IMG/VR virus record: IMGVR_UViG_3300043539_000897
Location: 1 to 64,000 of that record
Direction: 5' to 3' (one strand)
Origin: a virus
DNA length: 64,000 bases
Under the pieces are notes generated by a model that was given only the letters and a program-made list of their open reading frames with translations, was not told the origin of the DNA and did no database searches. Both the position numbers and the translations under genes were made by a program. This document shows positions 40,213 through 47,509 of the stretch, piece by piece (the first letter of the stretch is position 1; every line of letters starts with the position of its first letter).

Positions 40213-41244
40213 ATGGGTAAAAAACTGTTTCCATATATTATTGCATTCTCAGCTCTAGCAGTTTCAGCTTCAGCTGCATTCTATTCTGTGTCCGGTATAA
40301 TGAAATTATTTGCCGGAGCATCTTTGGCAGTAGGAATCATGGCTGGATCACTAGAAGTAGCTAAACTAGTTACTGCTTCACTCCTATATCAATACTGGTC
40401 TGAATTAAATAAGGTACTAAGAACCTATCTAACAATTGCAGCCTTTGTGTTAATCCTGATCACCTCGGCAGGTATTTACGGATTCTTATCATCAGCCTAT
40501 CAAGAGACAGCAAATAAAGCAACCATTGTCGACCAGCAGATCCTTGCTCTTGAAACTAAGAAGAAACTTTATCAGCAGACCCAAGAAGGAATCTACAAAG
40601 AGAAACAATCTTTAGCCGGATTAAAAGAGAGTTTATCTAAAGGATCAACAACTCAATTCACAGACAAAAAAGGTAACTTAGTAGTTAGGTCCAATAATGC
40701 AAGCATCAAACAAATCGAATCAGCATCTAATTCAGACGAGAAACTTTCCAGTAAACTCGATAGAGTTAATGATTCTATCTTCTCATTAGAGAATAAAATT
40801 TTAGAAGTTAAAACAAACTCAACAGTTTCTTCTGAGTTAGGTCCTTTGAAATACCTTTCCGGGCTTACAGGACAGCCCATGGATAAAATCATCAACTGGT
40901 TCTTACTGGTTATTATTTTTGTATTTGATCCATTGGCGATTGCTTTGGTGATTGCTGCTAACTTTGCTTTTACAAAGAAGGAAGAACAGCCTACTCCTAA
41001 ATTAACTGAAGAAGATAAGGAATGGTTAGACGCACCCTTAGTTAAAGAAGAGGAGGATGATTGGAAAATCGAAGATGAAGAAAAAGAACCTTACGAAGTT
41101 TACACCGGAGAACAGAAACCCCCTCTACAGACCCAAATTGAAACTATCGAAAACGATAAGCATCTTTCAGCCTGGGGTAAGAGATCAAAGATACAGGAAG
41201 CTTCTAATCGAGCTAAGACTGATGATTTAGGAAAAGTTTACTAA
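40213..41244 (+). CDS. Membrane protein with coiled coil
   Basis: 343 aa. Three N-terminal membrane segments (IIAFSALAVSASAAFYSVSG; AGASLAVGIMAGSLEVAKLV; YLTIAAFVLILITSAGIYGF), a long coiled coil (about 105-205), a fourth segment (WFLLVIIFVFDPLAIALVIA), and an acidic Glu/Pro-rich cytoplasmic tail. I recall the SLEVAKLVTASLLYQYW pattern as a widespread T4-like and Bacteroidetes phage membrane family of unknown function, possibly a superinfection or lysis-timing factor. Confidence 0.65.
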   Translation: MGKKLFPYIIAFSALAVSASAAFYSVSGIMKLFAGASLAVGIMAGSLEVAKLVTASLLYQYWSELNKVLRTYLTIAAFVLILITSAGIYGFLSSAYQETANKATIVDQQILALETKKKLYQQTQEGIYKEKQSLAGLKESLSKGSTTQFTDKKGNLVVRSNNASIKQIESASNSDEKLSSKLDRVNDSIFSLENKILEVKTNSTVSSELGPLKYLSGLTGQPMDKIINWFLLVIIFVFDPLAIALVIAANFAFTKKEEQPTPKLTEEDKEWLDAPLVKEEEDDWKIEDEEKEPYEVYTGEQKPPLQTQIETIENDKHLSAWGKRSKIQEASNRAKTDDLGKVY

Positions 41245-41247
41245 TAG

Positions 41248-41278
41248 TTGCTTTATTGAATTATTGTTCGTATCTTAA
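41248..41278 (+). promoter_or_regulatory. Host-like promoter TTG-N20-TATCTTAA
   Basis: TTG at 41248, 20 nt, -7 at 41271-41278. Drives 41302 and following genes. Confidence 0.65.
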
Positions 41279-41301
41279 GTATAAGATAAAAAAAATAAGT
41301 T

Positions 41302-41397
41302 ATGAAATATTTAGCAGTACTATTCCTCTACGGATTAATCGCCCTTATTGTGGCAGCAGTTCAAAAATACTCTTTTGAAAATCGATATAAGAAATAA
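41302..41397 (+). CDS. 31-aa membrane peptide
   Basis: Short gene with one membrane segment (YLAVLFLYGLIALIVAAV) and a basic C-terminus (KYSFENRYKK), preceded by AATAAGTTATG, the same lead-in used by other host-promoter genes. The next gene starts 5 nt later. Small single-span phage peptides are common, but this one has no named family. Confidence 0.55.
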   Translation: MKYLAVLFLYGLIALIVAAVQKYSFENRYKK

Positions 41398-41402
41398 AAG
41401 TT

Positions 41403-41759
41403 ATGGAAAATACATTCATTTACAATTTAAGCGAAACCGAGTACCTGGTTTTTAAACCTCAACGAGATCATTTTGAACTATTCAGCGGGCATGAAGGTTC
41501 AACTACTAACAGCAAATTAGCTACTTACAAGAGCGGTCGATGGATCTTTGACGACTATCATCAGCAGAAACTATTCTGGTTCCTGTTTAGTATCTATAAG
41601 ATAGATTTTGGCAAAGCTTTAAAGCAGTATACTAGAAGCTTAGAAGGAAAGCCAAAGACTTATATGATTACTTGTGCAAAACGACGGGTAGATATCAAAG
41701 TAACTAAAATGAAACGCAGTTGGTCAAACTGGTTCTACGGAACTTTTTACGGAAGATAA
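41403..41759 (+). CDS. Unknown protein
   Basis: 118 aa, basic, alpha/beta (FIYNLSETEYLVFKPQRDHF, RWIFDDYHQQKLFWFLFSIY, MITCAKRRVDIKVTKMKRSW). No signal peptide. Not recognised; it is the second gene of a host-promoter unit. Confidence 0.6.
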   Translation: MENTFIYNLSETEYLVFKPQRDHFELFSGHEGSTTNSKLATYKSGRWIFDDYHQQKLFWFLFSIYKIDFGKALKQYTRSLEGKPKTYMITCAKRRVDIKVTKMKRSWSNWFYGTFYGR

Positions 41760-41761
41760 TT

Positions 41762-42412
41762 ATGAGCAAAATAGATAAAAATAGTAAATTTTACAAACCA
41801 CCAACGCTTAAAGAGCGTTTAGATAATATCAAGTATAGTATATTATTTTGGAGAGGACGCAGTAAAGGAAGGATTTATACTCGTAACATAGAGTTAGATG
41901 ATTTCCGTTTCATATTCTTTCCTAAAGGATTTGAGAAGTATGGGTATTTAGGAACACAAATATGGGATGAAGGAGGTGATTACTTTAATGCTCTTTATCC
42001 TCTAGTACTCGCTATGGACTATGAAGCTAAGCCTAAATTCTGCCCAAGATGGTTTTTACGCTTCTTACATGTGTTTGGTAGTGATAAATCTATTGTAAGA
42101 GTTCGTAACTGGACTTTGCATAACTTACTACGCAAGCTAACTAAAGGTATTGCTTTTGTAGATTGGAAGACTAAATGGCAAGACTATGACCTACGTATCT
42201 CTATTCATGCACCTAAACATTTGCAAGATCTAGCTGATGATATTGAAAGTGGGTTTTATAGCAGAGGCAGGCAGGAAGAGTTAGTAGCTGATATTATGAG
42301 ACTAGATCCTAAAGCAAGTATTATCTGGGGTAGTATTGATCGTTTAGAAAGGCAATTAGAAGAATTAGAAAAGAAACAAACTAGGTCTTCTACAGAAAAA
42401 GACATGGATTAA
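41762..42412 (+). CDS. Unknown protein
   Basis: 216 aa from the ATG at 41762; a start 42 nt upstream would overlap the previous gene and I judge it false. Aromatic and charged (YSILFWRGRSKGRIYTRNIE, RFIFFPKGFEKYGYLGTQIW, WTLHNLLRKLTKGIAFVDWK) with a C-terminal coiled coil (RLERQLEELEKK). Not recognised. Terminator follows. Confidence 0.6.
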   Translation: MSKIDKNSKFYKPPTLKERLDNIKYSILFWRGRSKGRIYTRNIELDDFRFIFFPKGFEKYGYLGTQIWDEGGDYFNALYPLVLAMDYEAKPKFCPRWFLRFLHVFGSDKSIVRVRNWTLHNLLRKLTKGIAFVDWKTKWQDYDLRISIHAPKHLQDLADDIESGFYSRGRQEELVADIMRLDPKASIIWGSIDRLERQLEELEKKQTRSSTEKDMD

Positions 42413-42420
42413 TTTGAGGA

Positions 42421-42446
42421 AAGGCTTGCTTATGTGAGCCTTTTTT
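42421..42446 (+). terminator. Terminator merged with next promoter
   Basis: AAGGCTTGC-TTAT-GTGAGCCTT then TTTT; a different stem from the 22-24 kb copies but the same overlap of TTG with the arm. Confidence 0.8.
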
Positions 42447-42456
42447 CGTATATTAG
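42426..42456 (+). promoter_or_regulatory. Host-like promoter merged with terminator
   Basis: TTG at 42426 in the hairpin, 20 nt, TATATTAG at 42449-42456. Drives small-gene cluster II. Confidence 0.65.
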
Positions 42457-42470
42457 TATAAATAAAAGTT

Positions 42471-42749
42471 ATGAAAGATAAAGCATTTAAGACAATGGTT
42501 GAGAGAGGCTACAATAAGGGCTTCCAAATGACCTTCGAAAACGGATGTACTATTAGCGTTCAGTTCGGCAAGCACACCTACAGTGATGCTGGTGAAACAA
42601 CAGCAGAAGTAGCTGCTTGGGATAATCAAGGGAATTGGTTGATGACTGATGGAGAGAGATGGTTTGAGATTGTAGATGGAAGTGATGTTATGCCTCGTCA
42701 AACAGCAAGTGATGTTGCTAAATTAATCTACACTTTAAGTCAATGGTAA
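42471..42749 (+). CDS. Small protein, phage family
   Basis: 92 aa. The pattern NKGFQMTFENGCTISVQFGK, then TTAEVAAWDNQGNWL, is one I recall in many T4-like environmental phages (GFQMTFENG..SVQFG, AAWD..GNW). Function unknown; soluble, beta-rich. First gene of a dense cluster running to 45468. Confidence 0.65.
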   Translation: MKDKAFKTMVERGYNKGFQMTFENGCTISVQFGKHTYSDAGETTAEVAAWDNQGNWLMTDGERWFEIVDGSDVMPRQTASDVAKLIYTLSQW

Positions 42750-42750
42750 T

Positions 42751-43068
42751 ATGGAAATAGATCAATATAGAAGAGTAGCACTAGAAATTATTCATGAATA
42801 TTATTACGCACTGCCTAATAATGGTTCATTAAATCATGGGCTTATGAGCTGTGATAGACGTTATAAAGAAGCAATACAATGTGCTTTAATAGGTGTTAAA
42901 CGACTTATTCTAACATTAGAATTTATATCAGTAGAATCAAATGATCCTAGGATTATGAGTAGAATAAATATCTATGATAAAGTACAAGATGAATTGTATA
43001 AAATGCAAGCCGATAATAGTAGAATGACATTAGATGAACTTCCTAAAGTATTTAACAGCAATGAGTAA
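42751..43068 (+). CDS. Unknown small protein
   Basis: 105 aa, one base after the previous stop. Helical (YRRVALEIIHEYYYALPNNG, RRYKEAIQCALIGVKRLILT). Not recognised. Overlaps the start of the next gene. Confidence 0.55.
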   Translation: MEIDQYRRVALEIIHEYYYALPNNGSLNHGLMSCDRRYKEAIQCALIGVKRLILTLEFISVESNDPRIMSRINIYDKVQDELYKMQADNSRMTLDELPKVFNSNE

Positions 43069-43231
43069 CAGTAAAATTAAAATTAGGTTTGAGTATTTTG
43101 AAAATATAGTAGAAATACTTCCTACAATTTATTACTACAAACAATCTTTTAGGGAAAGATTTGGGAATGGTGTTATTGTAATAGGTTGGTTAAAATGGGG
43201 TATTGTAATTTATAAAAATAATGAGCAATAA
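43061..43231 (+). CDS. Unknown small protein
   Basis: 56 aa from the ATG at 43061, which overlaps the stop of the previous gene as is usual in this cluster; an upstream in-frame ATG at 43034 would lie deep inside that gene. Beta-rich and hydrophobic (KIRFEYFENIVEILPTIYYY, GVIVIGWLKWGIVIYKN). Not recognised. Confidence 0.5.
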   Translation: MSNSKIKIRFEYFENIVEILPTIYYYKQSFRERFGNGVIVIGWLKWGIVIYKNNEQ

Positions 43232-43439
43232 TATGAAAACAGTAAACATGGATGAAAATACATTAAAAAATGTGTTTGAGGATTTAGATTTCTTATCTAG
43301 ATTAATGGACGACATGATTTCAGATTTACACAATGTAAAGGGCGGTCAACAAGCAAGACACAGTTATATGCTTTATAGAGAGTATATGTGGAAAATTAAA
43401 GCTGTATTGAAAAAAGGCATAATAAATGAGCAACAATAA
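43221..43439 (+). CDS. Unknown small protein
   Basis: 72 aa, acidic helical (LKNVFEDLDFLSRLMDDMIS, LYREYMWKIKAVLKKG). Starts MSNNMKTVNM and ends INEQQ; both ends overlap neighbours by about 11-14 nt. Not recognised. Confidence 0.55.
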   Translation: MSNNMKTVNMDENTLKNVFEDLDFLSRLMDDMISDLHNVKGGQQARHSYMLYREYMWKIKAVLKKGIINEQQ

Positions 43440-43647
43440 ACAAACATCAATAGAACAGTTATTCCACAAGTTATGGGATACACCAAAGGATAAATTCATT
43501 TGGTATGCTATATTAGAGGAGCATATGGCAATGCATAAGAGTGAAATTATATGGGCTCACGGAATCAAAATGAAAGGAGTGAACAATTTACAATGTGTTT
43601 CGGGCGAACAATACTACCAACAAACCTACGGAGGAGGTGAGCAATGA
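43426..43647 (+). CDS. Accessory small protein with QYYQQTYGGG end
   Basis: 73 aa. Start MSNNKQTSIEQL resembles the MTNNKQQTAVEWL cassette start; end SGEQYYQQTYGGGEQ is the conserved cassette end whose codons carry GGAGGAGGT for the next gene. Helical middle (HKLWDTPKDKFIWYAILEEH). Bacteroidetes phage accessory family, function unknown. Confidence 0.65.
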   Translation: MSNNKQTSIEQLFHKLWDTPKDKFIWYAILEEHMAMHKSEIIWAHGIKMKGVNNLQCVSGEQYYQQTYGGGEQ

Positions 43648-43973
43648 GCCTTGACTTAAACAAACTTGAAAACAAACTTGATGAAGCATTAAGCAATGAA
43701 ACAACTGAAACACTAAACAAATTTTTAAACGATAAAAGAATGGAAAACAATAAACAAAGGTTTAAATACATCAAGTACCAAGAAAACCCACAATGGGATA
43801 GGATTGACATTCAACAAGAACTTTCCCAATGGAGTATAAAAGGTTATCCAGACGGGGATGTTGGAATTGAATGTGCATTTTTAGGTATAGAAACATTATT
43901 CTTAAACCAAGACGAATTGAAACAACTAATTGAATTTTTGCAATCAAAATTAGCGAGCAATGACAAACAATAA
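43644..43973 (+). CDS. Unknown protein with internal cassette start
   Basis: 109 aa, ATGA-coupled. At residue 33 it contains MENNKQRFKYIKYQENPQWD, which looks like the start of a cassette gene; the first 32 residues (LDLNKLENKLDEALSNETTE) could be a remnant fused upstream, or the true start may be at 43740. The body includes GIECAFLGIETLFLNQDELK. Not recognised. Confidence 0.5.
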   Translation: MSLDLNKLENKLDEALSNETTETLNKFLNDKRMENNKQRFKYIKYQENPQWDRIDIQQELSQWSIKGYPDGDVGIECAFLGIETLFLNQDELKQLIEFLQSKLASNDKQ

Positions 43974-44178
43974 ACAACAAACGGCAGTGGAGTGGTTGTA
44001 TGACAGATTCCTTTTTGCAGGTTATTCAATACCTTCTGAATGGAAAGAACAAGCCAAAGAAATGGAGAAACAACAAATCATTGATGCCGCTAATACTTTA
44101 TTGTACGCAGGACCTGGACCTGGCGATACATGGGCAGAACAATACTACAACGAAACCTACGGAGGAGGTGAGCAATGA
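43960..44178 (+). CDS. Accessory small protein with both cassette ends
   Basis: 72 aa. Start MTNNKQQTAVEWLYDRFLFA shares about 25 identical bases with 25750; AKEMEKQQIIDAANTLL is shared with 25968; end AEQYYNETYGGGEQ. The cleanest example of a cassette gene in the window. Function unknown. Confidence 0.65.
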   Translation: MTNNKQQTAVEWLYDRFLFAGYSIPSEWKEQAKEMEKQQIIDAANTLLYAGPGPGDTWAEQYYNETYGGGEQ

Positions 44179-44255
44179 TAATGTTAGCAGCACTACTAAT
44201 AGCTTTACCTTTATGGCAAATAGTTTTTGAACTAAGAAAAATAAATAAGCAATAA
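44175..44255 (+). CDS. 26-aa membrane peptide
   Basis: ATGA-coupled to 43960 with a GGAGGAGGT site 7 nt upstream. MIMLAALLIALPLWQIVFEL is a membrane segment, followed by a basic RKINKQ tail. It lies directly downstream of a cassette end, so it is at least well placed to be translated. Confidence 0.5.
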   Translation: MIMLAALLIALPLWQIVFELRKINKQ

Positions 44256-44281
44256 TTAAATAGAAATACAAAACTAAAATT

Positions 44282-44464
44282 ATGCCTAAATTAATTAAAA
44301 TAGAAAGAACTGAACGCATCTACGAAGTAGAACTTACTGAGGAGCAATACAAACTCTCAAAAGAGAGTGGGGAAGGTTTTGATGAGATCTATGAAGAGAT
44401 GAGTGATAAGTTAGAATTAGCAAGAATAAAGGAAGGTCTAAATAGTAAATTTACTCTAGAATGA
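44282..44464 (+). CDS. Unknown small protein
   Basis: 60 aa, acidic helical (IERTERIYEVELTEEQYKLS, FDEIYEEMSDKLELARIKEG). Not recognised. Couples to the next gene by ATGA. Confidence 0.6.
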   Translation: MPKLIKIERTERIYEVELTEEQYKLSKESGEGFDEIYEEMSDKLELARIKEGLNSKFTLE

Positions 44465-44703
44465 TTAAATGGAAATATAAACCGTCAGGTAATTGCCCGG
44501 TACAGGCAGAAGGTTGGTTCTTAAAGCAACCCTTCTACTTTAGAGCAAGAGGTGAATTGGCTACTATTGAGTTTGGAAATCACTTCTATGTTCTAACTAA
44601 AACAGAACCTTACATGGCAGGTTGGCTACCTAAGTGGATATGTAAGTTGCTAATTTACAAAGGATGTATTAAATTTATACTTAAACACAAATCAGATGAG
44701 TAA
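44461..44703 (+). CDS. Unknown small protein
   Basis: 80 aa. Pattern NCPVQAEGWFLKQPFYFRAR, ELATIEFGNH, then PYMAGWLPKWICKLLIYKG. I recall similar small phage proteins (CPVQAEG..., FYFRAR) but no function. It overlaps the next start by 8 nt. Confidence 0.6.
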   Translation: MIKWKYKPSGNCPVQAEGWFLKQPFYFRARGELATIEFGNHFYVLTKTEPYMAGWLPKWICKLLIYKGCIKFILKHKSDE

Positions 44704-45049
44704 GATTAAACAAACAAAAATACCGATGATCCTAACTGAGGATAATGTATTTAAAATTGCTGTTGAGCAAAGAGTAATTGAAAACGAATTTAACTGGAAA
44801 TTAGTTCGTGAACGTGATGGCTTAGTTAATCAATCCAGGGATATAAAATGGTTGGAATGGAACGAGGAAGGTAGAGTTAAGCAAGACTGTACTGAACCGG
44901 CAATAGGACGATCATTACTTATGTCTCCGTTTAATGATTTCTTTACTTGGATGACAACAGATATTACAGAAATAGTTGAATCTTCAGAGGATGGTTCGTA
45001 TCTTAAGTTTAATACAAGGAACAGCGTATACGAATTATTTAAGTTATGA
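44696..45049 (+). CDS. Unknown protein
   Basis: 117 aa, alpha/beta (VFKIAVEQRVIENEFNWKLV, FFTWMTTDITEIVESSEDGS). Not recognised. ATGA overlap with the next gene. Confidence 0.55.
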   Translation: MSKIKQTKIPMILTEDNVFKIAVEQRVIENEFNWKLVRERDGLVNQSRDIKWLEWNEEGRVKQDCTEPAIGRSLLMSPFNDFFTWMTTDITEIVESSEDGSYLKFNTRNSVYELFKL

Positions 45050-45468
45050 ACGAAGAATACGATCAATGGTACTGGAAACTCTACAGGTGGGTAAGATGGG
45101 AACTACCCTACCAGTACAAATATACTAAGTATGGAGTTAAAAACTTGTATAAATGGTTTTGGGTCATTTGGAAAGATAGAGACTGGGATCATCATTATAT
45201 TTTTCAGGTATTAAAATTTAAATTAGAGAAACAGGCTAAACACTTAGCCCATGTTGGTTTTCATAATGGCGCCCAACGTGATGCTGAATTAATGATGACC
45301 TGTGTTAGACTAATCAATAAAATACAAAACGAGGATTATTATGCTGAATATTATGATACTAAACCTATGACTGGTGAAATGTATTATAGAATACAAGCAC
45401 AGCATAATAAAGCCAAACGTTTATTGTTCAAAATAATGAACGATAGGATTGAAGAATGGTGGGATTGA
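45046..45468 (+). CDS. Conserved phage protein, unknown function
   Basis: 140 aa, Trp/Tyr rich. Contains WKDRDWDHHYIFQVLKFKLE, AQRDAELMMTCVRLINKIQN and a helical end. I recognise the WK.RDWD..YI..LKFKL...A.RDAE.M..C..LI pattern as widespread in T4-like and jumbo environmental phages, always unannotated. Last gene of its unit; the next starts from its own promoter. Confidence 0.7.
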   Translation: MNEEYDQWYWKLYRWVRWELPYQYKYTKYGVKNLYKWFWVIWKDRDWDHHYIFQVLKFKLEKQAKHLAHVGFHNGAQRDAELMMTCVRLINKIQNEDYYAEYYDTKPMTGEMYYRIQAQHNKAKRLLFKIMNDRIEEWWD

Positions 45469-45469
45469 G

Positions 45470-45500
45470 TTGGAATTCTGAAAGATTATTCGTATATTAA
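45470..45500 (+). promoter_or_regulatory. Host-like promoter TTG-N20-TATATTAA
   Basis: TTG at 45470, -7 at 45493-45500, only 4 nt before the ATG at 45505; the transcript is probably leaderless. Confidence 0.65.
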
Positions 45501-45504
45501 GGAT

Positions 45505-45810
45505 ATGGTAAAACGATTAAGTAGAGAAGAGAAATGGAATAAAGCAGTTGTTGAGCTAATCAACAAGATGTTTGAAGTAGCCGGTCACGAAGTCACTTAC
45601 GAGGATATCAAGGACCGAAAAGACGATTGGTATGCTCAATGGACTATGACTGTTGAGCAGAGTGAAGAATGGAAAGCATGGGGTAAGAAATACCTTATGA
45701 AGGAACTTAAGCTATATGCTAAAGTAGCCGAACGCGAAATGGCTATGTGCAGCTTAATGTGGGGTCTTAAATTCAGTAACTGGGAGGAATACAATAAAGA
45801 TGAAAAGTAA
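45505..45810 (+). CDS. Conserved phage protein, unknown function
   Basis: 101 aa. WNKAVVELINKMFEVAGHEV, then WYAQWTMTVEQSEEWKAWGK, and REMAMCSLMWGLKFSNWEEY, another pattern I recall from T4-like phages (WTMT.EQ...W..WG, AE.EM...S...GLK). Helical, soluble. Probable leaderless start. Overlaps the next gene by 11 nt. Confidence 0.65.
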   Translation: MVKRLSREEKWNKAVVELINKMFEVAGHEVTYEDIKDRKDDWYAQWTMTVEQSEEWKAWGKKYLMKELKLYAKVAEREMAMCSLMWGLKFSNWEEYNKDEK

Positions 45811-46225
45811 AATAGAATTTGAAAACCGGTACCGGGACATCTATACGTTTAGTAAAACTGACGAAGGAGATATTCTGTTTGAAGGAGAGTTTAAATGGAT
45901 GCGATGCGGGTGGCCTAACGTTTATAATAGAGCTTATGAAGCCTATTGTGCTGATGTTGATACTGATAAACAAATGACTCTAGGTAAGTTTAAAGAAGCC
46001 GTTCACGAATACGATAAGAAAACATTTGAATCAACTCCACTATCTAAAAAATACCGAGGTTTAGTCTATTCAGATACTACTAAAATCGATATGATCGATC
46101 CTTCAGGCGGACCTTATCTACATTCAGGATATGATATGGGAATGTTTGACGAATCATTTAAAGGAATGATTGCTGAAGAATTTAAATCAGTTCCGGAAGG
46201 ATACTTAATCAAGATTAAAAAATGA
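45800..46225 (+). CDS. Unknown protein
   Basis: 141 aa. WMRCGWPNVYNRAYEAYCAD, then DPSGGPYLHSGYDMGMFDES. No known family; soluble, slightly acidic. ATGA overlap with the next gene. Confidence 0.55.
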   Translation: MKSKIEFENRYRDIYTFSKTDEGDILFEGEFKWMRCGWPNVYNRAYEAYCADVDTDKQMTLGKFKEAVHEYDKKTFESTPLSKKYRGLVYSDTTKIDMIDPSGGPYLHSGYDMGMFDESFKGMIAEEFKSVPEGYLIKIKK

Positions 46226-47019
46226 CAGTTAAAGACGCACTTGTATTAGTAGCCTTGAGCCTGGTAGTGGGATGGGTGGTAGTAGAATCAAAACCTGCCG
46301 TTAGAGATCCTTTAGCCTGGGGTGAATTACCTCAAGTAGATACTATCAAGCAGGATACAATCAAACAAGACACAGTCCTTTCAGTTAAAGGAAAGAAGGC
46401 TTTGTTTATTGGTGATTCACACTCGGCAGCTGACTACGGATGGCAGCATCAGCTCTGTAAGAAGACTAAGATGACTTATTTGAATACTGCCGTTGGCGGG
46501 AAGCAAACAGCATGGATGGTTGAACAGGCAAGAGCAAAAGTGACTGAGTACTTTGATTACTGCTTCATCTACGGAGGTGCTAATGATATGGCCGGTAACA
46601 GACCGCCTATGAAATCAGTTAAGAATATTCAGGCAATTGTTAATATGTGCAACCGACACGGAGTAACTCCAATTGTTATTACCGGATTTGATCCGGTGAC
46701 TTGTATTAACATTAAGGGAAGGGATGTATATAAAGGTTATCCTCAACGTTATGCTAAGTTCCAACAGTATCTTATTGATTCTATTAAAGGAGCAGTAGTC
46801 ATTGAGACACACTGCATTTCAAGAACTGATTGTGGAGACTTTTTATGTCATATGACCGCTACAGGGCATAAAAAGATGGCACTATGTATTATAGATAAAT
46901 TAAATTTAAAGATCTATGAAAATACATCGTCAAAGAAAAAACACCAAGAAAAAGAATTACGGGTCAACCAAAATTCCAAAGTCACTGTCAAACAATCCAT
47001 GGTGGAGGTTGATAAGTAA
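46222..47019 (+). CDS. Membrane-anchored SGNH/GDSL hydrolase-like protein
   Basis: 265 aa. N-terminal membrane segment (DALVLVALSLVVGWVVVES), a VDTIKQDTIKQDTV linker, then an SGNH-type domain: block I GDSHS at 64-68, block II around VGGKQT, block III GGAND at 118-122, and the D/H pair in GDFLCHMTATGH (D206, H210, one residue wider than the usual DxxH). These enzymes are esterases or acetylhydrolases. It may modify envelope glycans, which would fit surface remodelling. The last 35 residues overlap another small gene. Confidence 0.7.
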   Translation: MTVKDALVLVALSLVVGWVVVESKPAVRDPLAWGELPQVDTIKQDTIKQDTVLSVKGKKALFIGDSHSAADYGWQHQLCKKTKMTYLNTAVGGKQTAWMVEQARAKVTEYFDYCFIYGGANDMAGNRPPMKSVKNIQAIVNMCNRHGVTPIVITGFDPVTCINIKGRDVYKGYPQRYAKFQQYLIDSIKGAVVIETHCISRTDCGDFLCHMTATGHKKMALCIIDKLNLKIYENTSSKKKHQEKELRVNQNSKVTVKQSMVEVDK

Positions 47020-47062
47020 GGTTACTGAAAAAGAAGCAAATACAATCTACGAAATTTTTTAG
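46916..47062 (+). CDS. 48-aa basic protein overlapping the hydrolase end
   Basis: Small gene in another frame starting inside the 46222 gene. Product is basic (MKIHRQRKNTKKNYGSTKIP) and ends NPWWRLISKVTEKEANTIYE. Amino-acid use looks protein-like in this frame and low-complexity in the other, so the true end of the hydrolase may be shared or the overlap real. Tentative. Confidence 0.4.
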   Translation: MKIHRQRKNTKKKNYGSTKIPKSLSNNPWWRLISKVTEKEANTIYEIF

Positions 47063-47093
47063 TTGCTTTTGTAACTAATAGTTCGTATCTTTA
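47063..47093 (+). promoter_or_regulatory. Host-like promoter TTG-N20-TATCTTTA
   Basis: TTG at 47063, -7 at 47086-47093, 15 nt before the ATG at 47109. Drives the operon 47109-49263 including queC and trxA. Confidence 0.7.
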
Positions 47094-47108
47094 AGTATAA
47101 TAAAAGTT

Positions 47109-47309
47109 ATGGCATACGTTCCTAAACCACCTCCGGCTCCTTTGGACAAATACGTTCGGGAGTATGTTAATGAAACAGGGATAGTATCTACTTGGTATTA
47201 TGACAAGAGCGTATCTACCAGCGGACCTTACCGCGTAGATCACAAATATTCAAAAGAGTATTTAGATTCTTTAAAGGAAAAAAAGAAAAGAAAATTAAAA
47301 ACAAAATAA
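47109..47309 (+). CDS. Small phage protein, unknown function
   Basis: 66 aa. MAYVPKPPPAPLDKYVREYV, GIVSTWYYDK, and a Lys-rich tail (KEKKKRKLKTK). I recall similar short proteins in T4-like phages. The basic tail could bind nucleic acid; nothing more is visible. Its stop overlaps the next start. Confidence 0.6.
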   Translation: MAYVPKPPPAPLDKYVREYVNETGIVSTWYYDKSVSTSGPYRVDHKYSKEYLDSLKEKKKRKLKTK

Positions 47310-47509
47310 TGAATAAGGTTACACAAAAAAAATTATGGAAAGGATTCGCTCTTTTCTCTTTAGTCGCTAACATTCTCGGAATGATTCTAGGAGTGTGGGT
47401 AGGAACCGCTTGGATTGCATTCGGGCATGGAATTTCTGCTGTAATATCAGGTCTCATCTACTTAGACACTCTTAATGAAGGCCCGGAGGACAATGACGAT
47501 GAGCAGTAG
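47309..47509 (+). CDS. Two-span membrane protein
   Basis: 66 aa, two membrane segments (GFALFSLVANILGMILGVWV; WIAFGHGISAVISGLIYL) with an acidic cytoplasmic end (NEGPEDNDDEQ). Not recognised. Confidence 0.6.
   Translation: MNKVTQKKLWKGFALFSLVANILGMILGVWVGTAWIAFGHGISAVISGLIYLDTLNEGPEDNDDEQ

Noticed and set aside
41720-41761. Upstream ATG for the 41762 gene
   Set aside because: It lies inside the previous gene; the ATG at 41762, just after that gene's stop, follows the spacing used by neighbours.
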